From positions 1 through 64,000 of the forward strand of contig MBPM02000144.1 in NCBI GenBank assembly GCA_001695595.3: a stretch of 64,000 nucleotides of DNA, written 5' to 3'. This DNA comes from Plasmopara viticola (Eukaryota; Oomycota; Peronosporomycetes; Peronosporales; Peronosporaceae). This document shows, in pieces, positions 31,386-43,480 of this stretch. The notes under the pieces were generated by a model, which was not told where the DNA came from, searched no databases, and saw nothing but the letters and a program-made list of their open reading frames with translations. Within the stretch, counting starts at the first letter, position 1. Each line of letters opens with the position of its first letter. The translations under genes were made by a program, and so were the position numbers.

Positions 31386-32596
31386 ATGGCAGCAGACAGC
31401 AAGGCTCTACCGCCCGGAGAAGACGCGACTTCGTGGCGCCAAATCGAGCGTGATCACTATGTCCTACTGGGTGTGGAACGTGATGCTTCAAGTAGTGAAA
31501 TCCGGAACCGCTTCCTCTCGCTCTCGCGTGACTTCCATCCGGATCGACGACGTCAAGGCCACGCGGAGATTGTGGCAGCAGCCAATGCACAACGATCGTG
31601 CGTACAAAGTATTAATTGATCTAATCAAACGGCACGTCCATGACATGTACGGCGAAAAGGTAAGGACAGTACTATTTTACGCTTTCCTCATGGAATTCTC
31701 AAATTTAATACCGAAACAGTGTCCTGCCGTTCATGGTCTGTTTAAACGAATGACAGGGCATCCAGGTCCTCGAACAAGATCACATCGCTTCACAAAACAT
31801 GGTCGGCTTCCACTTGCAAACACGCAACGAGCTGCAACAATACATGGAAAAGCTCGTGCGGCAACGGCACGAACAGGCTCTCGACGTCCAATTCGTGTCC
31901 CATAGCGAACTGGCCATGCATGTCGATATGTCCAACTGGGTCCACGCACCCATGCAAGCGTTCCGTCACCTCTTGGACACTCACGTCCACTACGTGGCTC
32001 GGACGCAAATGACACTCCATCAACGGACGGACTTTACCTTGTCTCGTACAACCAAGTTGTCAAGTGGGGGCTTTATGTACGACCGACTCGGCCTGACCAT
32101 GGGTGGCTTCACCACGGCACTGTCGTACAAGTCATTTAACCCAAGTCTCCCATCCGTCACGCTCTCGAGTCAACTCGGCTCGGTGCCCAAGCTGCACTGT
32201 CAACTGAGTCAACCCATGTCGCGGTACACGGTCTTTATGCTCATTCCCGAGCTCGACGAGCACGGACTCGACCTGTCCGTGGGTGTGAACCATCTCTTGG
32301 CTTCACAACTCCATGGCTCCATGATGTGGAGTACACGTGACGGCCTCTTGGGATCCCTTGGGCACGACACGGACACGCAGACGGCCACGGCAGCCGTCGC
32401 AGTGAACGCAGCGGGTCTGAATCTCTCGCTGCAAGTGCGTCGCGCAATCACCAGTGCCTCCACCATTAGACTTTCCTTGCGCGCGAGTATGATGGCGGGC
32501 GTCTCCACCGTCACGGGCACGAGTCGAGAACACTCGCATCGTACACGCGTGGCAATCGGTGTCTTGCTCGCACGGGCAGGCGTCACGCAACGATAA
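31386..32596 (+). pseudogene. DNAJC11-like J-domain protein, copy c (one exon-1 deletion)
   Basis: ATG 31386 opens MAADSKALPPGEDATSW; the J domain reads YVLLGVERDASSSEIRNRF and DFHPDRRRQGH with an intact HPD. An 11-bp deletion after AAANAQ, seen against copy d, shifts the frame before RAYKVLI. Intron 31660-31756 (GTAAGG..ACAG, 97 nt, phase 0) joins GEK to GIQVLEQ. Exon 2 is open to the stop at 32596 (VLLARAGVTQR) and encodes ~279 residues of beta-rich sequence. The unbroken product would be ~375 residues, shorter than animal DNAJC11 (~560). Confidence 0.8.
31660..31756 (+). other. Inferred 97-nt intron of J-protein copy c
   Basis: GTAAGG donor right after the GEK codons and ACAG acceptor; removing 97 nt restores the frame into GIQVLEQDH. 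The same length is found in all four copies (590-494, 17419-17323, 31660-31756, 52877-52781). Confidence 0.75.
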
Positions 32597-33699
32597 GGCT
32601 TTACCCGTGGCAGTGTCCGCTTCGTCGTGCTCATTTCCCAACAAGCGGTCTGCCCAGAAATACTTTTCTTCCTTTTCTGCTACCATGAAGCAGTGTGCGA
32701 ATGTAAACGTTTGCGATGTGACGTGGCTGTGACCCCCACAACATGCAGTAGTGGCAAGCCCAAACGATTCGTCTCGTAGGTGGGCATAGTGGAAAACGAG
32801 CTGCAGATCTCCTTTGCCGAGAAAGAGACGATGAGGAGGTTGGTAAGCCACCGCTATTCGTCAAATTGGATGGGTACGGTGGATTAACGGAAGCAACAAT
32901 CTCCAGGCCGTCAAGCAGTGCGAAGAGGGGTGAGCGACCTGCCAAAACACGTCTGCGATCAACGTTTTGTATGTTGTTGACATCGCGAGGTGATGTCGTG
33001 ACGCCGGGGTCGTTACAACGATACGTGTCGGTGCCAAACGTGCGCAACAGAAGCTTAAGACGTGCTATTTCTGAGCAGCCGTGAGGGTCCGGCACTTGAA
33101 TGCACCACGCCGACAGCGAAAGTTTTATGGTTGTGTTGACCGTGGTCAATCTCTACCACCCAATGATGTCTTCTCCTTGTTGTGTCTGCAATTGGCAGAT
33201 CTTTATAGAAACTTGGCAACCGATGAGCCGGATTTTGCGCTTGCGTTTTCGTTTGTGGTGCAAGGCGTGTGTGCCTTCGATGATATTTTAGGTCTAATGT
33301 GTTCTTGTGTCTGTAAAATAAATCAAAGTAGCATGATTCTAGAAAGACTGTAGTGGTGTAGTTTCAACATGACGCCGTAGACAATCATTTGCAGTCAGAT
33401 GTAATCCCGAATTTGCGAAGTTGCTATTGAGCTAACCTGAGTACTATGGGTGATCACAGTTAAAAGAAAAAGGTATATATCTTTGATTCGCCCCTGCAAT
33501 GCGGCTGTAGAGCAACCTGTCTTATAAAAGTTCGGTTAAAGTCTATCAACAAGCCAATCATGGCTGGTAAAATAATGTGTGTAAGCCTCGTGAACGTCTT
33601 GGGCAAGACTCTATAGCCACACCAGCGCGCGATGTGGAAGGGGTAGAGCTAGACCCCTGCGTCCATTTTTTTTGCAGCGTCGACAAAAATGCTATTTTT
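32597..33699. other. Unassigned region between J-protein copy c and the LINE fragment
   Basis: An inverted copy of 15400-16493. A plus-strand frame at 33081-33353 holds LQLADLYRNLATDEPDFALAF; its relatives at 15707 and 51181 are also partly open. No domain is recognised. The right end matches the LINE target site (GCAGCGTCGACAA). Confidence 0.35.
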
Positions 33700-34344
33700 C
33701 ACTTTCGAAGTAGCAGCGGACCGAGCCAAGCCCCGGTAGCCCTGTGCCCGCTGTCGACGTTCGAAAGATTTCGAGTACACAGTTTCCACCCAGTGAATAC
33801 TTGGTTGGCGTACAGCGTCCTTCCCCCTTCCCCCGACCTTCGAGCACTATGAGGGGTCCGAAGGACCCCGGCAAGGTGAAGCCACCGGATCCCGCGCCAC
33901 AACCGTCAGACCTGGCAACCGAGACAGGGGGTGCCCCGACAACAGCAGAAAGCGGTGGAAATAGTGACGACGGCCCGAGCCAAGATTCGTTCGCTGGCGA
34001 GGCCCAACATATGTCGGAAGGACATGACGACGATATGGAAGGACCAGGGCGCGAACAATCTAAAGCTTCAGTCGTTGACAGCCCAACAGCAGATGCAAAT
34101 GTTAAGATCGAGACTAAGCCGTCAGTGCATCAACCAAACGCGTCAAACGGAACAAAGCAGCATAGAGCGGCGACGCAGATGAGAGACGCCGCCGCAAAGC
34201 AGGCTCCCGGAGTGGCTCGAGAAGACACGACCGATGTCCAACCATACGAAATGTTTGACGCGGTAGTGGCCGAGATGAAATGCTTTCCGGAAGAGCTACC
34301 GCGCTTGTCCTGGAAAATAACGATCGGAGATTTGTATCAAATCT
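33700..34344 (+). mobile_element. 5' fragment of the OTU-type LINE (truncated copy)
   Basis: Begins at the same 5' end (CACTTTCGAA) and the same target junction as the copy at 15382, in opposite orientation, and stops at a fold-back at 34309-34363. From ATG 33849 the ORF1 start (MRGPKDPGKVKPPDPA) is open for ~165 residues. Confidence 0.8.
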
Positions 34345-34363
34345 CCAATCGTTATTTTCCAGG
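34309..34363. repeat. 25-bp fold-back at the truncated LINE end
   Basis: Arms 34309-34333 and 34339-34363 (one mismatch, GTATC loop). The left arm is genuine LINE sequence matching 14740-14775; the right arm is its inverted duplicate. Confidence 0.9.
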
Positions 34364-34379
34364 AAGAATAGAACAATAT

Positions 34380-35280
34380 TTTCTTTTCAAATTTAATGGA
34401 TAAATTATCATTTAGATGGAAAAAATCTATCTTGAATCACAACTTTTCCACCAAAATGAAATCTACCTTCGAAGTCAAATAAGTATTGGATAACAATAAA
34501 AAAAATACGCCTAACTCACAAGAGAAAATCCTTTTTGATGCGCATTACTAGTGCATCGACGCTTGATGTGTCCAACTTGACCACAGCTACCGCATCGATA
34601 AACACTTTTTGGCGCATTAAATTCTAATGTAGCATGCTATGATTCGATTTGCTTCTTTTTGGGAAGCCACTTGTGACAAGTGGCTTCCCTTTATCTTAGA
34701 CAAGTAGATACGTTTTGAATTTCCGAATAACAATTTTGCACGTGACAGATGATTTGAAAGATTGAGAGCTGCTTTGAGGTGTCGACATGCAGAATTCATA
34801 TCCTTCACATAACCGCATGCGCAGGTACCATTGGTACTGTTTACCTCAACAGCATTCTCCATTGGAGTGTTTGTTTTTATTCGAACGACACAACAAACGA
34901 TGAAGTTGACTTGGGCATACTTGAAGTGTTTTCTCGTACATTCTTCACATTAGAGTGATGTAAGTGGCATTACCACACCCCATTGTTTCGTCTGTCCAGC
35001 AATTTTGAGTCACTTTAACCGCGCCAGCTCTCTGTTTGTACAGCATCTAAACCATCTCTTCAAGGCTACCCAAAGATTGTATGCGGAAAAATACTTTCTA
35101 AAAATTTTAGATGTATATTTTTGCCATTGTTGCAAAAAAAAATATTGCTAGGTATTGTTTTGGCTTTTACATTTAAATATACCTTTTCTCAAATTCGATT
35201 TAATTTGAGAAAAGGTATATTTTTCTTATTCTCCCATTACTTTTGGTCAAAAAAAGGAAATCTCCCTTTTCAAAATAATT
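34380..35280 (-). mobile_element. MULE-like remnant, inverted relative of 25951-26963
   Basis: On the minus strand it encodes TCACGYVKDMNSACRHL (SWIM finger). Terminal sequences match the other copy. Two palindromes interrupt it: 34661-34689 (14-bp arms) and 35177-35220 (19-bp perfect arms). 35281-35780 is AT-rich with an AT dinucleotide run at 35285-35306 and no gene. Confidence 0.55.
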
Positions 35281-35780
35281 TACAATATATATATATATAT
35301 ATATTATTCCATAATCGAGTCGACTATAGAACTTTTAGCCCCCAACGTAATTTGCACAGTAAAATACAAGTAAAATTTGCACGCATCAGACCAGATGAAA
35401 AGATCTGAATTTATTCATTTATAACTTCTATAGCCCCGCCCAAGTTAGCTACTCAGAAGTGTATAACAATTAGGGCTGTACCATCCCAGCTTCATTTGAG
35501 CGCTTGCGACGATTGTGATCACTAAATTCAGTTGTATCTGTTCTTCTGAAGCACTTTGACTTGTACTACATCGACCATACCGTATTTTAATGCGTAAATT
35601 AGGATAGGGTAGAAGTCTGTATAAATTGATTGGGGTATGCATTATTTGGTAAATTTCTTAATTTCTCTTTATAAAGTAATTTTTTATCAATTTATTACCT
35701 GATAAGGGATTGTGCAAAAAATTATAAGTACTGATCTAATGTTAAGCTGTTAATTAAATTTAGAAGATAATAATATGTAC

Positions 35781-35834
35781 ATAGATCCGTACATTGCCAT
35801 CTATCTCAGGATAGATGGCAACGTACGGATCAAT
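35781..35834. repeat. Short fold-back hairpin, copy 2
   Basis: Arms of about 25 bp around TCAG, homologous to 23499-23552. Confidence 0.75.
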
Positions 35835-36490
35835 GTATGTTCTTGATGATAGCGACAAATGATGATTGTACTTGTCAGAAGGACATAGTTAGATATTAGG
35901 TCCAAGGCAGCGTTAAAGCATTCTTCGCCAACGTAAGTAGTTATAAGCGGTCGACTCTACGAATGGTTTTGTGCGCTATTTTGACAAAAACTTGTCCGTG
36001 GAAAGGTCGTTCCATGCGTGTTGTCGGCAAAGCGACGTTGGATAAAAATTAGCAGTACGATACTGGCGTGCACAGACGCTATGCCCGAAATCGAAGATTG
36101 TTTACAAGAAGGCAGCGAATTCATTACCATTGTCGTACTTCCTAGTTGCAGTTTTCATTACAGATCGGTTTGCAGCATCCCATTACTAAAGATACGATGC
36201 CTCAGTCATTTATTAATCGTTCCTGTTGTAGTCTTTTCTACTGTTTTTGGTGGGACAGAAAGGAAGACGCTTATATATCTTCTTATGACCTACACTTTTG
36301 TGCAACCTAAGCAGGCTCTTCATAAATTAATGTTTCAGCTAAACTTACAATTCACGGTCCTTTTGTTCATATACCGGACACCATTTCGGTTTTACTGTCT
36401 GCCGCCGCAAAAACTCTGCGACCGCCAGAGGCAACACTATACGTATAATACTTTTCTCTATTGCAATAAAGGAATGATCCGGTGATTTGA
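35835..36490 (+). repeat. R1 repeat, copy 4
   Basis: Inverted copy of 22884-23470, with a 155-residue open frame at 36018-36485 (ISSTILACTDAMPEIEDCL). No known domain; 36491-36855 shows no gene. Confidence 0.45.
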
Positions 36491-36855
36491 ATCTCACAAC
36501 GTTACGTATTGGTAACGCGTGGATTGCGTCAAATTATAAGCGTTACAGCAAAAGAAATATCGTAGTTTTTCCCTCTGAGTCGATAGTCGCGTCGGCGCAA
36601 GGATCGGGTACGCAGCGGCGAAGAAAAAGACATAATACTTTTAAGTGTTGAGCCAATATTTGTATTAATCCGCTACGTGTGTACTTTGCTTATGCAAAGC
36701 AGCAGAGAAAAAATATTAGTTGAGCACTAAACTTAACAACCATTCTTGAGTAAACACACAAAAATGATGTATTTTTATGTAAGACTGGCATCATAGGTCA
36801 CAAACAAAATGGCGATACATGCATACAAGACAGTGCACCTCGATAATCTTAGTCT

Positions 36856-38826
36856 TTAATCGTATGCATCCAACTCTCTGGCCATGTGCTGCACCAATTC
36901 AAAAGCTCGTTTAATACGCGCGTCGTCATTCTGTAATTTTCCAACTATTGTCAGCCACGAAATGCTCGAATCCCATGTATATGGCAGTTTACTATGCAAT
37001 AATCGTATGACACTGTAAATGGCATCTCCAACTTTTCTGTCTTACTAACGCCGATAATACGGCACAAAAGCTGGAATCTACTGCTTAAATACCGAAACAT
37101 CAGCATGTTGAGAAACAAGCTCATTCAAAATAACTTCGGGATGCTTGCCACGATCTGAAAGGTGTAACATGGATGAGGGATCAGCCAGGTACTGCACCAT
37201 AGAGTGTGCATAATTCTCGACGTCGGGGCACTGCCCTTCATCTAAAGAACCAATGTGCTGTGCTGCTAGCTCGAGGTCTCGAAACTGAACAACCACTTCA
37301 TCAAACGAATGCTTTGATTTCAGCAAATCATACATCTGATCGCCATTAAATGGCCTCCCTTTCGCGTAAAAAGCGACAGTCGCAACCCCATTGGCGAAAT
37401 CTAAAAAATTAGCCAGTGTAATCTTCTTGTTAAAATTTTTCAAGCGTTCAAACTCAAGTTCAGGGTACCGGTGCCACATTTTTCGCCCATTCGCTGCAAG
37501 GCTCCCACTAAAGTAATTTACGTCTCCCAACACGTTCTCGAGCGCACTGGAATCGAACATGACCTTTGCACGTGGCAATGACATCTTTGGCAGTATGGAT
37601 AAAATAAAGCTGCCAAGGTCAAACTTATGATCGTCCACCTTCAAGTACATTTTCACGTATTCTAGCCACGCAGTAAACAAAGTCAAATCGTCAATACCAA
37701 TCAAAGCATGTTCTTCTTCGAGCCTCAAGAGATAGAACATGTATTCTGGTGATTTCTTGCGTAGAAGCCATTCCTTAAGCACAAAATCCTTGGTAATCGG
37801 ATCCGTGACCATATACGTCAGCATGTCCTCAGCAAATTGCGTCAAAACGTTTTTGCGCCGATAATAGTCAAATAGTGTCACGACTTGTGAATACGGATCA
37901 TACACGGATGGATCATGAAGCGGAAACGTCAGATTTGAACTCGGTCGTGGCTGAAAGTGTTCGGCCAAAAATTAAGAGCTCTTTGTTGCTTAATACTGCG
38001 TTATTTGAACTCATGGTGCTCCTAGCCCTATAAAATCTAACATAGTAAAACCACACAAGAAGCTTTGGGTTGTGACCCAATGTGACTGGTTCCATATGTC
38101 GATGACAGATGCTTTGAAGGTTCAAGTACTTAAACACATCCTTTGGGTGGACTCGTGGTTCCTTCAACCATTCGTAGACTTTTTGTTTCATATCACGCCA
38201 ATGCAGCTTGGAAAAGGTTGGGGTGACGCCCTCCTTCCAAGCGCGGGGGCTAAATGCTCGCGCGCTTCGGGTAGGTGCTCTCGGGCATCTGCAGGTCTCT
38301 AACGAGTCTCACCCTCGACGCGACGGTCTCCAGCACCGGGCGCCACCTGGGCTCTTACCAAGTCAGAGCTAAGCAAAATAATGGAAGCCCCTCACGACCT
38401 CGGTGCTGGCTGCACTGCCCGCCGAACGAGACCCGACTATGCGGACACCACTCTATGCCGTGGACTAGCCAGACTGAGCCTAGCACGTGTATAACATGGC
38501 AACGCGATAACGTAATACATTACATTCATTACATCACGCCAATGCGCATATCCCTGTATCACGTATAAATCAACTCCTTCTCGAAGCATGATCTCGTTTT
38601 CTGATTTGCGCGATAACTCTTGAATTTCCATCGCAATCCGGTCAATCGTGTGCACAGCCGGTTGACCAAGATGATCCACCAATCCATTTCTTCTCGCCTC
38701 CTCGTTCGTGCCATTAAACGAGGACTTGTCTTTGTCGTCGCGTCTTACATTCGAGGTAGTGCCATAACAAGTGCTAACGTCAAAAAAGAAGATGATGGTA
38801 GTACGTACGAGGATGAGTAGGCGCAT
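36856..38826 (-). pseudogene. WY-like effector E5 (broken by D4, frameshift and stops)
   Basis: ATG 38826 starts MRLLILVRTTIIFFFDVSTCYG with RRDD and NEEARRNG. The frame is interrupted after YAHWRD by the short element D4 (38205-38532), resumes at KVYEWLKEPRVHPKDVF, shifts near 37970 before QPRPSS, and stops at 37078 where relatives read KQWFPAF. Degenerate sequence continues to the ancestral stop at 36856. It is most similar to E3 and E7. A Copia element has inserted just upstream and separated it from its promoter. Confidence 0.8.
38205..38532 (+). mobile_element. Short LINE-derived element D4, inside effector E5
   Basis: Target duplication ATCACGCCAATGC at 38192-38204 and 38533-38545, lying in the E5 codons for HWRDM. 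The tail is ATTACATTC-like. Confidence 0.9.
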
Positions 38827-38841
38827 GCTATGGCTTAAGAC

Positions 38842-38987
38842 TGTTGAGAAGAAAGTAAAAACCGAAGTGAATATATTTATCTTGACCAATGAACGGCTAC
38901 CATATGTAATTACTAACTGTAACGTACTTGTAAATACTGTGAAGCCATTCACCTGTTCAACATGCATTCAGCGGTGTAATCTTAACA
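38842..38987 (-). repeat. Copia 3' LTR
   Basis: 146 bp, TG..CA ends. A purine-rich tract candidate (GGTGAGTGGGAG, minus strand) lies directly inside it. Confidence 0.9.
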
Positions 38988-39000
38988 CTCCCACTCACCG

Positions 39001-39987
39001 CTAATGCTGTGTGTCCTTTGTCGCTGACTTGGTCTTGATTTCGGTGGCTTCGCGCAGATACTTAAGCATCTTGGTCCCAACTGGCTTCGTCAGCATATCT
39101 GCAAGCTGACTCTTCGTGTCGATATATTCGATCTTCAACAGTCCTTCTTGCACGTTCTCACGAATAAAGTGGTGCTTGATGTCCACATGCTTCGTCCTAG
39201 CATGATATCCGGCGTCATTGGCTAACGCAATAGCACCTTGGTTGTCTTCCCAAACCTGTGTGCCTTCAACTTGCTCGTGACCCATGTCCTTTAGCATTGC
39301 CCGCGTCCAAAGAACTTCTTGTGTGCATAAACTGAGAGCCATATACTCAGCTTCCGCTGAGCTCAGCGCAACTGTCCGCTGGTACTTCGACTTAAATACC
39401 ACTGGTGCGCTTGCAATCATGACTATAATTCCCGAGACCGAGCGTCTGTCATTGCTGCCCCAATCTGCATCCGAGTATGCCTTGACCGTAACGCTTCCAG
39501 TTCCTCGGTAGACGATACCGATTTGACGCGTGGTCTTCAGGTACCGTACTACTCGAATTGCTGCGCTCCAATGTTGTAGTCCTGGGTTCTCCAGAAAACG
39601 TGATAGCTGCGTCACCACGTAAGCAATATCAGGCCGAGTGCATGTCGTTATGTACAGCAAGCATCCAATCAAAGAACGATAAGGCTTTGATTGCATTGTC
39701 GACCGTCCCTCTTCCAATGTGGGTGTCTGCTTTGACGACAGCTTCAATCCTGATACGCAAGGGTTTTCAACACTTTTGGCATCTTGTTGACCGAATCGCT
39801 TGACCACGTCATCGATGTAGCGAGTCTGTTTGATCACCAATATTCCAGCTGACCTGTCGCGATCAATTTCCATACCCAAAATAAATTTCGCCTGACCAAG
39901 CTCCTTCATCTTGAAAGCATTCTTGAGTACTCCCTTTACTTGATTTAATTCTTTGCTGCTTCTTGCTGCGATAATCATGTCATCCAC
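39001..39987 (-). pseudogene. Copia RT C-terminus and RNase H
   Basis: In a new frame, YVDDMIIAA (RT catalytic box, just before 39987) and LGMEI, then RYLKTTRQIGI, the RNase H motifs AYSDADWGSNDRRS, SSAEAEYMAL and HVDIKHHFIRE, ending TLTKPV-like and KDTQH. The frame change between 40099 and 39990 separates it from the rest of Pol. Confidence 0.9.
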
Positions 39988-40098
39988 ATATAGTCCAACG
40001 TAAGCAAAACCTTCTTCAGTTCTCTTGACATAAACACATTGATCTGCTCCACAACTCTTAAAGCCATTCCTGACAAAGACACGATGTATTGTCTTGTT

Positions 40099-42388
40099 TC
40101 AGGCACTTGCTGCTTGCTTAAGTCCGTAAATAGCCTTGTTTAGTTGACATATGTATCCTTGAGCATTGTCGACACCAAGCGGAAATTCCATAAAAACGTT
40201 GTCCGTCAACACGCTATTAAGAAAAGCCGTGTCGACGTCCAGCTGTTCCATTTGATAGCCACATTCAACACATACCGCGAGAATTATTCGGATCGAATTC
40301 ATGTTGGCAACCGGGGAATATGTCTCGAAAAAGTCAACGCCATACTTCTGCTTGAAACCTTTCGCGACCAGTCGTGCCTTGTATCGCACGATAGCGCCAA
40401 TCTGATCACGCTTTTTGCCAAATACCCATCGTGATCCAATTGCGCGTCCAATTTTCCCTCGTGGCTGCAATGTCCACATTTCTTCGTGAGAGCGAAGCTC
40501 AGCATCCATTGCTTCACGCCATTTTATTGCATCGTCGCTTGCCATTGCTTGAGTATAAGTAGTCGGTGAGTCCGTATCATCGTCAATATTCACAGCGTAG
40601 GCAAGAAAGGCTTCCGCAATTAGTCCATCTTCGTCATTCCTAGCACGCTTTGGAGTCGGTGGATCCTCACTGCCTTCTGTTGACTCTCCACCATCGGAAC
40701 CGTTTCTTAGCATTAGCACTGGCTCACGTCTTTTTCGTGTTCGCTCCAATTCAGGCCGAAACACCAAACGATCTTCTTGTTGCACTTGGGAAGGTTGATG
40801 ATACTCCGTTTGCTCAAGCCCGTTTCGTACAGGGCTCTCAGAAGGCATTAGCCGCTGTACAACGGCGCTTGGCGTACGATTTACATCCTCCATATCGACA
40901 TCCTCGACTGTCTCTTCGACAGCTCCCATGGGATCGTCCGGAACTGACTGTCGATCCACTTGATGCTGAACATTGACTTCATCACCATCCTTTACTACTT
41001 GAACAATTGTTTCCGGCTTAAGCTCTTGCGTGTCGTAGATGCCGCCCACCTCACGCTCATCCAACTTTACAGAGCGGGTCACTTTAGTTTTGGCATTCTC
41101 CAAGTCAAACACGCGATAGCCCTTGACATTCTCTGCATAGCCCAAAAACATACACTTGAAGCTCTTGGGTTCCAGTTTGGTCCGTTCCACATTGTCAATA
41201 TGGGCGTAGCCTTGCGAACCAAATACGCGCAAGTGATCCATTCGAGGCTTCATTTTGAAAACTAGCTCATACGGTGTGGTGTCAGGATGGACCGTATTGC
41301 TGGAGCGATTAATTAAATAAACCGCTGTAAAAATCGCTTCCGCCCACCATTCCGTCGAAACGCTCTTGTAGTGTAACATGCTGCGGGCTTTCTCCATAAT
41401 TGTCCTGTTCATACGCTCCGCTACTCCGTTCTGCTGCGGGCTGTATGGGACGGAGCGCTGGTGTACAATGCCGTTCTCTTGACATATTCCCGCCATTTTC
41501 TTGTTTACGAACTCGGTTCCGTTGTCGGATCGCAAACATCTTAGTCGTGCACCCCACTGGTTTTCGTATAATGTCAGAAACTCCTTGAACTTGCCAGCCA
41601 CTTCACTCTTGCTCTTGATCAGAAAAACTGCAACATATCGTGAAAAGTTCATCCACAAACGTGAGAATGTATTTGGCACCACCCTTCGGGATAGTTCGCA
41701 TTGGCCCCATGACATCTGTGTGAACACGCTCCAACACACGTGTCGTCTTTGTCATTGAACGAGACGGAAACACCGTGATCGTCTGCTTGCCCTTCAAACA
41801 CCCGGCACACAATATTTCCACACTCTGCTTGATAATTGGGATACCATTAGTTAATCGCTGTGTCCTGATCAGCGCATCCTTGCTGGGGTGCCCCATGCGT
41901 GCATGCCAAAGCTCCCACTGATTGTCAGCCCCGGTATATTCAACGAGACATGCTTCTTCTTGCTCACAGTCAAGAAAATACGACTTTCCAGCTTTTGTGC
42001 CCGACGCAATTGCTTGCTTCTTGTTCCAAATGACACATGACGAACGCGATAATTCCACACTCATGCCACGCTCTGCCAGCTTGCCAACTGACAGCAACCT
42101 TCTGTCGAGTCCAGGAATGTGCAGAACTTCAACCATGCAAATCCTCATTCCGTTCAAACCAGTCAATTTTACCGTGCCGACTCCTTTGACAAGCAACTTC
42201 TTCCCGTCTGCAATCGTAATTTCGATGCTAGCTTCTAGGCCCTTGTAATCAAACAAGTCCTTCCTGTGTGGGGTCATGTGGGAAGTTGCTCCACTATTAA
42301 TCAGCCATCCTGATGACTTCCCTTTACCAACAGCAAACACCGTGTCGTCGCTGTTGAATCCTTTACCGGCGGGGCAGTTCCGCTTCAT
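40099..42388 (-). pseudogene. Copia protease-integrase-RT part of Pol (frameshifted)
   Basis: The protease reads WLINSGATSHMT where the family has a catalytic Asp (DSGAT), so Asn replaces Asp. The integrase HHCC region (LWHARMGHP, then CAGCLKGK) and first catalytic Asp (VHTDVMGPM) are present, then a frameshift near 41640. The second segment has RSDNGTEF and NGVAERMNRT (Asp and Glu of DDE). The RT begins ALRSH-like and KARLVAKGFKQ, and stops near 40099 after AIYGLKQA. Dead copy. Confidence 0.9.
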
Positions 42389-42487
42389 GTGTCCAAACTG
42401 GTCACAGTTGAAGCACTTGCCTTTGAATCCGCCGTTATTGCGTGGAGGACCACCCTTTCGTCCATTGTCCCGTCCACCTTTAAATCT

Positions 42488-43084
42488 TCAAGCATTTCCA
42501 TTTCCATTTACGCGAAACGCTTTCTCTGTAGCTTCTTTCCTCTGCAGCTTCTCCGACTCTTTATGCAGCTTCTGCTTGACTTCTATCAACGAAATGTCCC
42601 TTGCATTTTCCACAAACGACGAAATCAAGTCGTACTCCGAAGGTAGACTGCTGAGAAGTACCACCAGCTGGCGTGACTCATCAATTTGCTCTCCTGTAGT
42701 CTGTAGTCCCACTACTAGCTCGTCAAAAGAGTCCAGATGCTCTGCCATGCTTGTTCCACTTTCCATCTTAAACTCATGTAGTCGACGAGTCATCACAACA
42801 CGATTGCGAAGCATCGAGCGATTGTAGAATTCGCGGAGGGTTCCCCACGCCTCCATAGCACGCGTAGCCGACCGAATCTTGGTCTGGTGCTGGATCTCAA
42901 CGCCTTGAGCAATGATGCCTAGCGCCTTGGCATCATTGACCAGCCACGCCTCCGTGACGTCCTTCTCTTCCTTGACGACCATGATGTGTCCCAGGAGACC
43001 CTTCCGCGCCAGGGTCATCCTCATGTTAAACTCCCAGTGGTAATAGTTACCACTTCCTAGGAGGACTTTGGTGCGCTTGTTCAT
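42488..43084 (-). pseudogene. Copia Gag (ended by a stop before the zinc knuckle)
   Basis: 198 residues starting MNKRTKVLLGSGNYYHWEF, the Copia gag/UBN2-like capsid pattern (WEFNMRMTLARKGL, and LLSSLPSEYDLI). A TGA after GNGNA stops it; in the same frame downstream CFNCDQFGHMKRNC gives the CCHC knuckle near 42410. In the ancestor this was one gag-pol frame. Confidence 0.85.
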
Positions 43085-43126
43085 ATTGGGCGAGAACGTT
43101 GCTTGAGCTTGTTGCGGCTGTTAACC

Positions 43127-43271
43127 TGTTGAGAAGAAAGTAAAAACCGAAGTGAATATATTTATCTTGACCAATGAACGACTACCATATGTAATTACTA
43201 ACTGTAACGTACTTGTAAATACTGTGAAGCCATTCATCTGTTCAAGTGCATTCAGCGGTGTAATTTTAACA
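43127..43271 (-). repeat. Copia 5' LTR
   Basis: 145 bp, matching 38842-38987 with few differences. The minus-strand sequence next to it (GGTTAACAGCC) would hold the primer binding site; no tRNA match is claimed. Confidence 0.9.
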
Positions 43272-43480
43272 GAGACGCTGCAGGACAAAGTGAGAACAAC
43301 GAAAAAAAATTGAATCTTGCAGCTGGTACGAAATCGAGATTGGGATTGTGCGACCAGATAGCAAAAAGGACGAGACTGTACGTACGGAGCCCTAGTTCTA
43401 CAACGTTCACCATCCATTCTTTATTGTCGACCTATTGTTTGTATCCAATAACGTTTTCAATTAATTATCTTAAGACTCTA

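Larger units (their letters stand above)
38842..43271 (-). mobile_element. Copia LTR retrotransposon
   Basis: LTRs 38842-38987 and 43127-43271, beginning TGTTGAGAAGAAAG and ending TTAACA. A 5-bp target duplication reads AAGAC (38837-38841) and GAGAC (43272-43276); the empty site GAGACGCTG is preserved near 58911. Gag and pol lie on the minus strand in Copia order (protease, integrase, RT, RNase H). The LTRs differ at about five places by eye. Confidence 0.95.

Noticed and set aside
36018..36485. 155-residue frame in R1 as a real gene
   Set aside because: Frames differ among copies and are broken in most; reported only as part of the repeat.
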